Source of the DNA: Thermoprotei archaeon
GTDB lineage: Archaea; Thermoproteota; Thermoprotei_A; Sulfolobales; Acidilobaceae
Assembly: GCA_029335875.2 (NCBI GenBank)
Contig: JARJMZ020000018.1
Location: forward strand, 1-47,335
Direction of reading: 5' to 3'
DNA length: 47,335 bases
This document shows positions 10,536-16,732 of this stretch, one piece after another. Numbering within the stretch: the stretch's first letter is position 1; every line of letters begins with the position of its first letter. The position numbers and the translations under genes are program-made. A model generated the notes under the pieces. The model saw nothing but the letters and a program-made list of their open reading frames with translations. It was not told the origin of the DNA and did not search any database.

Positions 10536-10868
10536 TCACCCTCCGGATTCACACTTACTAGTTTTTGATCTCCTAGCTAAGGCCTCTAAGGCTATTTTCC
10601 TCGTCTCTCTAACTATGATATCCCCGCCCTTCCCACTTATATAGCTTATAAAGTATTTAACGGCCTTTTCGAGATCTTCAGGGTTAATATCCGGGCAGCA
10701 TTCCTGCTTTCTGTCAACACAGATAGAATAGTAGTCGCGGAGAGCGTCTCTTAAGGCTTCGTAGGCTGTAACCTCATCGAGAGCGTTACCCAGCCTATCG
10801 ATATACCCATAATTCCTTTGTGCCGCAAAAAAAGCAAGCACCTCAATTAGAACACTTGCTTCCCTCAT
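10536..10868 (-). CDS. csa5: Csa5 (Cas11a), small subunit of type I-A Cascade
   Basis: This is a 110-residue, mostly helical protein and the first gene of the interference operon. Size and position immediately before cas7 match Csa5, the small subunit that stabilises the R-loop in type I-A Cascade. The segment TAYEALRDALRDYYS lies in the helical core, and three cysteines cluster at CVDRKQECC. The ATG is preceded by GGTGG about 7 nt upstream. A TATA-like box (10911-10918) and an 11-bp inverted repeat (10924-10958) lie upstream, so this is where the operon promoter sits. Confidence 0.87.
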   Translation of the reverse strand: MREASVLIEVLAFFAAQRNYGYIDRLGNALDEVTAYEALRDALRDYYSICVDRKQECCPDINPEDLEKAVKYFISYISGKGGDIIVRETRKIALEALARRSKTSKCESGG

Positions 10869-10910
10869 ATTCTACCACCTTTGGCGCCAGAGAAAATTTA
10901 TCAGCGAAAG

Positions 10911-10918
10911 GTTATATT
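10911..10918 (-). promoter_or_regulatory. TATA-like box of the csa5-cas7-cas5-cas8a-cas3 operon
   Basis: On the minus strand AAATATAAC lies about 45 nt upstream of the csa5 ATG. Transcription would start about 25 nt downstream, leaving a leader of about 20 nt that contains the GGTGG site. Confidence 0.55.
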
Positions 10919-10923
10919 TTTGA

Positions 10924-10958
10924 TTCTCAGGTATGATACTTAATTTAATACCTGAGAA
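10924..10958. promoter_or_regulatory. Inverted repeat, candidate Csa3 operator at the interference operon promoter
   Basis: TTCTCAGGTAT (10924-10934) and ATACCTGAGAA (10948-10958) are perfect 11-bp inverted repeats separated by 13 AT-rich bases. They lie directly upstream of the csa5 TATA-like box, in the 147-bp gap between csa3 and csa5. Csa3 proteins of Sulfolobales are known to bind palindromes in cas promoters and to activate or repress them. That this Csa3 binds here is inferred from position and symmetry. Confidence 0.65.
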
Positions 10959-11015
10959 CATGCGTTATTGAGATTTTATTGTGGGATCCGTAATCCCCTG
11001 TCCACACTTCTCCAC

Positions 11016-11645
11016 TTACATGGTGAGAAGCTCTCTTAGGCTCCGTTCTGTTATATACATGTTTTCTCCTACTGCTTCCAGGAGTTTAACTGTAGCGAGC
11101 CTCTCAACCTTCCTGTATACTGTCGCTCTAGGCAGCTCCGTCATCTTGACTATCTCCAAGATCTTCCTTGGCTCGACTGATGCCTTAACTATACTCTTAC
11201 TCGCCTCGTCAAGGGTCATATATCTTACTAACGCCCCTACGTTGAAACGTAGCACGCCAGTGAAAGTTTCACCTTCAACTCTTACCTCCACACGGCCTGC
11301 TAAATCTTCAGGCAGAAGTAGTGCCGCCACTAGCCCGCCCACAACGGAGATCCTAGGACCCCCTGTCAAGAAGAGTTCGAGGCTCTTACAATCCCTCAAC
11401 TCTCTCTCAATAATGCTCTTTACCTCTGAGACTAACGATGTCGGACCCACACTCTCAAGGCTACACTTTAACTTTACAGCTTCACAGTAGTGCTTCACGA
11501 GCGAGAAAGCCTTCTCAACCCTAGACCAGCCCTGATCATCCACCTTAAGACCATAACATGTAAGCCTTCCTACGTCACCGTCTCTAAGCCTCCTCAGGAT
11601 AAAATCTACATCAAAACCTAGACTTGCAACGACGCATCTACCCAT
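11016..11645 (-). CDS. csa3: Csa3, CARF-domain HTH transcription regulator
   Basis: This 209-residue protein has an N-terminal Rossmann-like CARF part (CVVASLGFDVDFILRRL at about 4-20, LFLTGGPRISVVGGL at about 91-105) and a C-terminal winged helix-turn-helix (KILEIVKMTELPRATVYRKVERL, about 161-183). This is the Csa3 arrangement. These proteins sense cyclic oligoadenylate or related ligands in some species and control cas promoters. It is encoded upstream of csa5 on the same strand, but a 147-bp gap with its own promoter and operator separates them. Its ATG lies about 40 nt downstream of two CRISPR-repeat-like units (11686-11754), so its mRNA leader may contain them, depending on which TATA box is used. 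Confidence 0.92.
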   Translation of the reverse strand: MGRCVVASLGFDVDFILRRLRDGDVGRLTCYGLKVDDQGWSRVEKAFSLVKHYCEAVKLKCSLESVGPTSLVSEVKSIIERELRDCKSLELFLTGGPRISVVGGLVAALLLPEDLAGRVEVRVEGETFTGVLRFNVGALVRYMTLDEASKSIVKASVEPRKILEIVKMTELPRATVYRKVERLATVKLLEAVGENMYITERSLRELLTM

Positions 11646-11685
11646 GACATCACACCATACCTCTCATTTCTCCTTCTACTCCCTT

Positions 11686-11754
11686 CTTTCTATCCCCTTC
11701 AGAGAGTTACAAAGGAAGCCTCTTATAAACTTTCTATTCCCATGAGGGAGTAAA
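11686..11754 (-). repeat. Two CRISPR-repeat-like units upstream of csa3 (mini-array 1)
   Basis: Read on the minus strand, unit A (11754-11730) contains TACTCCCTCATGGGAATAG followed by AAAG and matches the array repeat at 21 of 23 bases. Unit B (11710-11686) contains CTCTCTGAAGGGGATAG followed by AAAG and matches 19 of 22. Both keep the full ATAGAAAG handle. They start 44 bp apart with a 19-nt gap, much shorter than array spacers. The handle of unit A is directly followed by TTTATAAG, so the end of the repeat may act as the BRE of a csa3 TATA box. Confidence 0.75.
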
Positions 11755-11780
11755 TCATAATCAGTTATGGGGGTCGATAG

Positions 11781-11790
11781 TTTAAATATT
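11781..11790 (-). promoter_or_regulatory. TATA-like box upstream of mini-array 1
   Basis: TTTAAATATT (AATATTTAAA on the minus strand) lies 26-36 bp upstream of the first repeat-like unit. Transcription starting about 25 nt downstream would begin at the unit itself. The same ten bases stand in the equivalent place at mini-array 2 (13776-13785). Confidence 0.5.
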
Positions 11791-11826
11791 ATAACTATAT
11801 ACTGGGCCGCGTTCCCACCCTTCCGG

Positions 11827-11870
11827 ACGATTTGAGCCCCTCTCATTCCATGATTATCAGTGTTAGAATG
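11827..11870. repeat. 44-bp dispersed element, copy 1
   Basis: The element begins ACGATTTGAGCCCC, has ATTCCATGAT in the middle, and ends ATCAGTGTT-n-GAATG. It matches the copy at 13811-13854 at 39 of 44 bases. The end lies 123 bp before the moeA start, against 121 bp for copy 2 and gdhA. A partial further copy, TCATCAATGTTCGAAT, follows at 11889-11904. Together with the repeat-like units and TATA boxes it fills the 348-bp gap between csa3 and moeA. Confidence 0.8.
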
Positions 11871-11993
11871 TTATTGTTAGACCCTCAGTCATCAATGTTC
11901 GAATATCTTTTTAAGATTCCCACCTGTCGCTTAAAGGTTTTTAAGGTTTAGCTATTTAGGGTTTGTTTTTCCCTGTTTTGTTGGTGTTTTGTT

Positions 11994-13151
11994 GTGTTTC
12001 ATAAGCTTGCTTCTTTAGATTTGGCTAGGGGTGTTATTGGTTCTACTGTTTTCTCTTCTCCTCCTGTTGTGAGTGTTCCTGTTTATTCTGCTGTTGGTAG
12101 GGTTTGTGCTGTTGATGTTCGCTCTCCTGTTTCTGTTCCTTTTAGGCCTGTTGCTGCTATGGATGGTTTTGCTGTTAGGGTTTCTGATGGTGTTAGGTTT
12201 AGGGTTGTTGGTGCGGTTAGGGCTGGTGTTGAGCCTCCTGTTCTCGGTTTTGGTGAGGCTTATTTTGTTGAGATGGGGGCCCCGCTCCCGATAGGGGCTG
12301 ATGCTGTTGCTAGGGTTGAGGCTTCTAGGGTTGAGGGGGGTTATGTTGAGCCTTTGGAGCCTTTGAGGCCTGGTAAGGATGTTATGCCTGTTGGCGAGGT
12401 TGTTGGCGAGGGCGAGCTTATAGCTGTTAGGGGTGAGGTCCTGAGCCCCTATAAGGTTGCTTTGATGCTAATGGCTGGTGTTAGGGAGGTTAAGGTTTAC
12501 GATTTCAGGGTTACAGTCTACAGTGTCGGGGGGGAGCTCGACAGGTTCGACGAGCCCCGGGGGAAGCCTGTTATAGATAGTTTCGCACCCATGGTCATGG
12601 GGCTTTTAAAGTTCGCTAGGGTCAAGTATGGTGGCGTCTTGAACGATGATGTTGGCGAGATAGCTGGGGCTTTAGAGTCTTCCCTGGGGGATAGCGACAT
12701 AATAGTCACTATAGGGGGGGCCTCAGTGGGCGAGACTGACAATGTTAAAATGGCTGCATCCAAGGTAGGTAAACTACTGTTCCCAGGGGTCTCAGCGAGC
12801 ATACTCAAGAGGGGGGCCGTGGCTGTGGCTGACGGGAAGGCTATAGTCATGCTCCCAGGACAGTGCGTCTCCGCAGCCCTAGTACTGCATGAGCACCTCC
12901 TACACGTAGCCTCTAAGATGGCCGGGGGAGAGCTGAGGGAGTACGTGGAGGCCGAACTAGCTGAAACACTAGAAGTCAAACACAGGATGGACACAGCATA
13001 CCTATTCAAACTAGAAAGTGGAAAAGCCAAACCCCTAAAATGGGGAGTAAACCTATGCGGGGAACTAGCAAAAGCAGACGCGTTCACAGTATTAAAACGA
13101 GGGGTACACGAGAAGGGAGAGAAGCTGATACTACAGAAGCTTATAAAATAA
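11994..13151 (+). CDS. moeA: MoeA, molybdopterin molybdenumtransferase
   Basis: This 385-residue enzyme inserts molybdate (or tungstate) into adenylated molybdopterin, the last step of molybdenum or tungsten cofactor synthesis. Family marks are PFRPVAAMDGFA (49-60), IIVTIGGASVGETD (236-249) and LPGQCVSA (287-294). The length fits MoeA without an extra C-terminal domain. The GTG start follows a T-rich stretch, and a TTTTTAAGGTTTAG TATA-like region lies about 50 nt upstream. Base composition drifts strongly inside the gene: bases 12061-12120 hold 29 T and 4 A, while 13021-13080 hold 6 T and 25 A. No other cofactor gene lies nearby. The downstream ybaK-type gene begins 22 nt later and may be cotranscribed. 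Confidence 0.93.
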   Translation: MFHKLASLDLARGVIGSTVFSSPPVVSVPVYSAVGRVCAVDVRSPVSVPFRPVAAMDGFAVRVSDGVRFRVVGAVRAGVEPPVLGFGEAYFVEMGAPLPIGADAVARVEASRVEGGYVEPLEPLRPGKDVMPVGEVVGEGELIAVRGEVLSPYKVALMLMAGVREVKVYDFRVTVYSVGGELDRFDEPRGKPVIDSFAPMVMGLLKFARVKYGGVLNDDVGEIAGALESSLGDSDIIVTIGGASVGETDNVKMAASKVGKLLFPGVSASILKRGAVAVADGKAIVMLPGQCVSAALVLHEHLLHVASKMAGGELREYVEAELAETLEVKHRMDTAYLFKLESGKAKPLKWGVNLCGELAKADAFTVLKRGVHEKGEKLILQKLIK

Positions 13152-13173
13152 AATAGGGTAGGGGAAGCGGGGG

Positions 13174-13671
13174 GTGGAAGCCCGAGAAGGGGCTAAAGGC
13201 AGGAGGGACGTTGAGGGTTACATTGTAAGTAAAAGTTTAAACTGGAAACTCATAGAAGTCCCGGGCTCAGCTAGAACAGTTGATGACGCAGCTAGACTTT
13301 TAGGCGTGGACAGGAGCTCCATAGTTAAAACATTAATAGTAATATGCGAAAAAGGCACCTACGCAGCAATAGTGCCGGGCGACAGGAAACTAGACATGGC
13401 TAAACTCCGGAACATAGCTGGAGAATGCAGGCTGGCGAAGCCGCGTGAAGTACTAGAAAAAACAGGGTATCCAGCGGGCGGAGTCCCCCCAATAGCCCTC
13501 ACACCCCACATTAAAATCATAGTAGATAGGGGGGTATTAGAGAAACATATAGTTTATGGGGGAGGGGGTGAAGAGAGGGTACTATTAGAGTTTTCACCCC
13601 AGGAACTTTTAAAAGTTGTTGAGGCAACCGTAGCCGATGTTTCCGTTAGACTTTCCAACTCCCGCCTGTGA
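13174..13671 (+). CDS. YbaK/EbsC-family aminoacyl-tRNA deacylase
   Basis: This 165-residue single-domain protein belongs to the YbaK/ProX family, which hydrolyses mischarged aminoacyl-tRNAs (for example Cys- or Ala-tRNA-Pro). Visible features are DDAARLLGVDRSSIVKTLIV, where the conserved lysine sits in the strand, then AAIVPGDRKLDMAKL and GYPAGGVPPIAL, the GxxGGxPP turn of the family. The GTG start is 22 nt after moeA, so the two may be an operon. The substrate cannot be told from the sequence. The stop codon is 4 nt from a minus-strand CRISPR-repeat-like unit (13700-13676), so a transcript from mini-array 2 would run antisense into this gene. Confidence 0.87.
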   Translation: MEAREGAKGRRDVEGYIVSKSLNWKLIEVPGSARTVDDAARLLGVDRSSIVKTLIVICEKGTYAAIVPGDRKLDMAKLRNIAGECRLAKPREVLEKTGYPAGGVPPIALTPHIKIIVDRGVLEKHIVYGGGGEERVLLEFSPQELLKVVEATVADVSVRLSNSRL

Positions 13672-13675
13672 CGCT

Positions 13676-13745
13676 TTTTCTATTCCCTTTAGGGAGTGCT
13701 TGTTTTTCATCGTCCCTTAACGTGTGGTTCCCTTTAGGGAGTTTG
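13676..13745 (-). repeat. Two CRISPR-repeat-like units between ybaK and gdhA (mini-array 2)
   Basis: On the minus strand, unit D (13745-13721) keeps ACTCCCTAAAGGGAA exactly but has lost the handle (CCACACG). Unit C (13700-13676) keeps ACTCCCTAAAGGGAATAG plus AAA, 21 identical bases, and deviates only at the end (AAAAAG for GAAAG). The units start 45 bp apart with a 20-nt gap, the same layout as mini-array 1. What follows unit C is antisense to the 3' end of the ybaK-type gene. Confidence 0.78.
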
Positions 13746-13775
13746 GGGGCTCCAACTTTAACGTTACAGTTGAGA

Positions 13776-13785
13776 TTTAAATATT
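13776..13785 (-). promoter_or_regulatory. TATA-like box upstream of mini-array 2
   Basis: TTTAAATATT, identical to the box at 11781-11790, lies 31 bp upstream (minus strand) of the first repeat-like unit. Minus-strand transcription would begin close to unit D. Confidence 0.5.
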
Positions 13786-13810
13786 TTAATGTTTCAGGCT
13801 TATCGTTCGA

Positions 13811-13854
13811 ACGATTTGAGCCCCCCAAATTCCATGATCATCAGTGTTCGAATG
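13811..13854. repeat. 44-bp dispersed element, copy 2
   Basis: This is 39/44 identical to 11827-11870. It is preceded by CGTTCGA and followed after 6 nt by a plus-strand CRISPR repeat with an insertion. It lies 121 bp before the gdhA GTG start. Confidence 0.8.
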
Positions 13855-13860
13855 GCTTGA

Positions 13861-13895
13861 GATACTCCCTAAAGGGAAAAGGAAGGAATAGAAAG
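13861..13895 (+). repeat. Single CRISPR repeat carrying a 10-bp insertion, upstream of gdhA
   Basis: GATACTCCCTAAAGGGA is exact, followed by about 10 extra purines (AAAGGAAGGA), and then ATAGAAAG exactly. All 25 repeat bases are therefore present but split. The handle is followed directly by the gdhA TATA-like box. The insertion would disrupt the processing-site geometry, so a role as a DNA site is more likely than as crRNA. Confidence 0.8.
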
Positions 13896-13907
13896 GTTTA
13901 TTTAAAC
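13896..13907 (+). promoter_or_regulatory. TATA-like box of gdhA, abutting a CRISPR-repeat handle
   Basis: GTTTATTTAAAC follows GAAAG at once, so the repeat end may serve as the TFB recognition element. Start of transcription would be near 13930, about 45 nt before the gdhA GTG. Confidence 0.45.
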
Positions 13908-13975
13908 TTTAACGTATATCAGTAACTCTGTATACTTACAGTTATATTAATACTGGCGTATGCTTAAAGTTTGGG

Positions 13976-15244
13976 GTGAGCGGTATGGGTTTTGTGGATC
14001 CTTATGAGGAGGCTAAGAAGCAGCTTAGGGAGGCTGTGGATTTGTTAGGCTATGGTGTTGAGGTTTATGAGGCTCTCGCCGTTCCTGAGAGGGTTGTTCA
14101 GGTTAAGGTTCCCGTTAGGATGGATGATGGATCTCTTAGGGTGTTTGTTGGTTGGAGGGTTCACCATAATAGTGCTTTGGGGCCTTATAAGGGTGGTGTT
14201 AGGTATCATCCTGAGGCTACTATGAATGAGACTATAGCTTTGAGTATGTGGATGACTTGGAAGTGTAGTCTCATGGGCCTGCCTTATGGGGGTGGTAAGG
14301 GGGCTGTTAGGGTTGATGCTCTCCGTTTGAGTAGGGGGGAGTATGAGAGGGTTAGTAGGGCTTATTTCTCCGCCCTATCTAGGTTTGTAGGTGTAGATCT
14401 AGACATACCGGCGCCCGACCTCTTCACTAACCCTCAGGTTATGTCTTGGTATGTTGACGAGTATTCTAGGATAATGGGGGGTCAGTATTTCGGCGTTGTC
14501 ACTGGGAAGCCTGAAGACCTTGGAGGGCTTAGGGTTAGAACTTACGCCACAGGGCTTGGAGTGGCCATAGTGGCGAGGGAGGTAGCCAGGAGGGTGATAG
14601 GGGGTATTGAGGGGGCTACTGTAGCGGTCCAAGGCTATGGGAATGTAGGCTCTAACGCCGCCATATTCCTCGAGGAGATGGGGGCTAAAGTAGTGGCTGC
14701 GAGCGACATATATGGGGGCATATATAATAGTAAAGGTTTGAGCACGAGGGAAGTCAAAGAGACTGTAGATAAGACTGGGAGTGTAATCAACTATGACAAG
14801 ATAGAGAGGAAGATATCGAACGAGGAACTACTAACACTAGACGTAGACATACTAGTACCGGCAGCAGTGGAAAACGTGATTACGGAGAGGAACGCCCCAG
14901 AAGTGAAAGCTAAGATAATAGTGGAGGGGGCCAACGGCCCCACAACAGTGGAGGCCGAGAATATACTCACAGAAAAAGGGACAGTAATAGTCCCAGACAT
15001 ACTGGCAAACGCTGGCGGAGTAGTAACAAGCCACATAGAATGGGTAAACAATAGAATGGGAGGGTGGATAACTGAAGAGGAAGCCAGGAGAAAACTGGAA
15101 GAGAAGATGGTAAACGCCTTCAAAGCCACATGGAACTACTGGGAAACAAAGCTGGACATGAAAAAACAAAACATGAGAACAGCAGCATACCTAATAGCTG
15201 TAGATAGAGTAGTTAAGGCTATGAAACTAAGAGGCTGGCTCTAA
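13976..15244 (+). CDS. gdhA: Glutamate dehydrogenase (Glu/Leu/Phe/Val dehydrogenase family)
   Basis: This 422-residue hexameric-type enzyme interconverts glutamate with 2-oxoglutarate and ammonia using NAD(P). The substrate region KGGVRYHP (K72) and the catalytic PYGGGKGA (K108) are intact. The Rossmann fold shows TVAVQGYGNVGSNAA (about 215-229). The length is typical for archaeal GDH. The start is GTG 13976 with GGGG before it, and an ATG lies three codons later. The promoter region holds a split CRISPR repeat and a 44-bp element. The internal base drift is strong: 14041-14100 has 23 T and 8 A, 15121-15180 has 6 T and 30 A. Cofactor preference is not readable with certainty. Confidence 0.95.
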   Translation: MSGMGFVDPYEEAKKQLREAVDLLGYGVEVYEALAVPERVVQVKVPVRMDDGSLRVFVGWRVHHNSALGPYKGGVRYHPEATMNETIALSMWMTWKCSLMGLPYGGGKGAVRVDALRLSRGEYERVSRAYFSALSRFVGVDLDIPAPDLFTNPQVMSWYVDEYSRIMGGQYFGVVTGKPEDLGGLRVRTYATGLGVAIVAREVARRVIGGIEGATVAVQGYGNVGSNAAIFLEEMGAKVVAASDIYGGIYNSKGLSTREVKETVDKTGSVINYDKIERKISNEELLTLDVDILVPAAVENVITERNAPEVKAKIIVEGANGPTTVEAENILTEKGTVIVPDILANAGGVVTSHIEWVNNRMGGWITEEEARRKLEEKMVNAFKATWNYWETKLDMKKQNMRTAAYLIAVDRVVKAMKLRGWL

Positions 15245-15310
15245 CCCTCCACCTCCTAAAACAACCCTATCACACATTTAACTGTACACGGTTTTTTGAA
15301 GGCTTAGGGT

Positions 15311-15976
15311 GTGGAGATGGGCTTAGTGTTTGAGCCCCACTGCCATAGTTATGTTAGTGATGGGGTTTCAAGCCCTGAAAACATTGTTCGGAGGGCTAAG
15401 CTTAGGGGGGTTCACGCTCTAGCAGTCACAGACCACGATACTTTTAGGGGTTCTATTTTAGCTTACAAGGTTTCCAGGCTTTTCAACGTTCTAGTGGTTT
15501 TTGGCGCTGAGGTTTTGACTAGTTGGGGTGACATTTTGGTTTTATGTCCTGAGCCTATGGAGGAGCCTCTCCCCAGCGATCCTTTTGTTTTGAGGGATGA
15601 AGCTTCCAAGTATAACTGCGCCCTTATAGCCCCCCACCCTTTCCATCCTCCCCCGCTGCCTAGTGTTGGTTTTAATGTTTTAAGGCATTCTAGTGTTTTT
15701 GATGCTGTTGAGATTTGGAACGCTAAAGGTTTGCCCATCTTTAATATTCCAGCTATTATTGTTGCTAGGAGGGTTGGGAAGCCTAGGGTTTCTGGGAGCG
15801 ACTGCCACATCCCCTCAGCTTTGGGGGTTGCCCCCACCCTTGTAGACTCTGATGGTGCTAGTGTTGAGGGTGTTGTTGAGGCCATACTTAAAGGTCGTGT
15901 TATCCCCACTATAGGTGTTATGGGTTTGAGGGCTGTTCTAGATGATGTTGCATGGTCTTTGTTTAAGAGTGTTTAG
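15311..15976 (+). CDS. PHP-domain phosphoesterase
   Basis: This 221-residue metal-dependent hydrolase has the PHP motifs in order: H10-x-H12 with D17 (PHCHSYVSDG), TDHDT (D41-H42-D43), E67 (GAEVL), H109 (APHPFH), and SGSDCH (D164, H166). All metal ligands expected for a trinuclear site are present. Members cleave phosphomonoesters such as histidinol phosphate or short nucleotides, and the substrate here is unknown. The gene ends directly before deoC with no gap, so both are very likely cotranslated. The GTG start is followed two codons later by an ATG. Confidence 0.88.
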   Translation: MEMGLVFEPHCHSYVSDGVSSPENIVRRAKLRGVHALAVTDHDTFRGSILAYKVSRLFNVLVVFGAEVLTSWGDILVLCPEPMEEPLPSDPFVLRDEASKYNCALIAPHPFHPPPLPSVGFNVLRHSSVFDAVEIWNAKGLPIFNIPAIIVARRVGKPRVSGSDCHIPSALGVAPTLVDSDGASVEGVVEAILKGRVIPTIGVMGLRAVLDDVAWSLFKSV

Positions 15977-15985
15977 GTGGTGTTT

Positions 15986-16708
15986 ATGGAGGTTTTGGTT
16001 GATAGGTTTAGGTGGGCTTTATCCCTAAGCCCTAGAGAGCTTGCTGGGGTTCTCGAGTCCACGCTTTTAGACCCCACGGCCCCCCTAGAATCTTATTTTA
16101 AGCTTATAGAGGAGGCTGCTAGGGAGGGTTTCCACTGTATAGTGATACCTTCTAGTGTTGTTAAACTCGTTGAAAGGAAAGCTTTAGATCATGGGGTTAA
16201 AATATGTACAGTCTCAGGGTTCCCCTCAGGGCTTTCAACTCTCAAATCTAAAATTGTCGAGGTTGAAGAGGCCTTATCTCACGGAGCCTTAGAGGTTGAT
16301 GTTGTGCCAAACTTTACACTGGCGAAGGCCGAGTTTATAGAGGATTTTCTGAGGGAGCTCTCCTCCATAGTTGACGTTTCAAAGTCTTATGGGGCGACAG
16401 TTAAAGTTATAGTTGAAGCGCCCCTCCATAGCGATGGGGAGTTGGAGGTTATAGTTGAAACGTCAGCTAAAGCTGGAGCATCTTTTGTTAAAACAAGTAC
16501 CGGGGTATATTCTAAGGGTGGGGATCCTCTAACAGTTTATAGAGTCTATAAGCTCGCCTTAAAACATGGGCTTAAAGTTAAAGCCGCTGGGGGGATTAGA
16601 GGTTATGTTGACGCCATAATGGCTATAGCTTTTGGAGCTGACAGGCTAGGCACTAGTTCTGCGGGCCAGGTTATCGGTTCAATGTTAAAGTTTAAAGGTT
16701 ATGGTTAG
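15986..16708 (+). CDS. deoC: Deoxyribose-phosphate aldolase (DeoC family)
   Basis: This class I aldolase of the TIM-barrel family cleaves 2-deoxyribose 5-phosphate to acetaldehyde and glyceraldehyde 3-phosphate. Counting from an upstream GTG at 15977, the Schiff-base lysine is K172 in ASFVKTSTG and the helper lysine is K202 in VKAAGGIRG. EVDVVPN replaces the more usual EVDMVIN-like segment. I chose ATG 15986 because GGTGGT lies 4 nt upstream. The GTG at 15977 directly after the PHP stop codon is the alternative. The next gene starts 24 nt downstream, so PHP-deoC-DHPS-like may form one operon. Confidence 0.9.
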   Translation: MEVLVDRFRWALSLSPRELAGVLESTLLDPTAPLESYFKLIEEAAREGFHCIVIPSSVVKLVERKALDHGVKICTVSGFPSGLSTLKSKIVEVEEALSHGALEVDVVPNFTLAKAEFIEDFLRELSSIVDVSKSYGATVKVIVEAPLHSDGELEVIVETSAKAGASFVKTSTGVYSKGGDPLTVYRVYKLALKHGLKVKAAGGIRGYVDAIMAIAFGADRLGTSSAGQVIGSMLKFKGYG

Positions 16709-16732
16709 GATAGGGTATCCAGGGGGGTTTTA

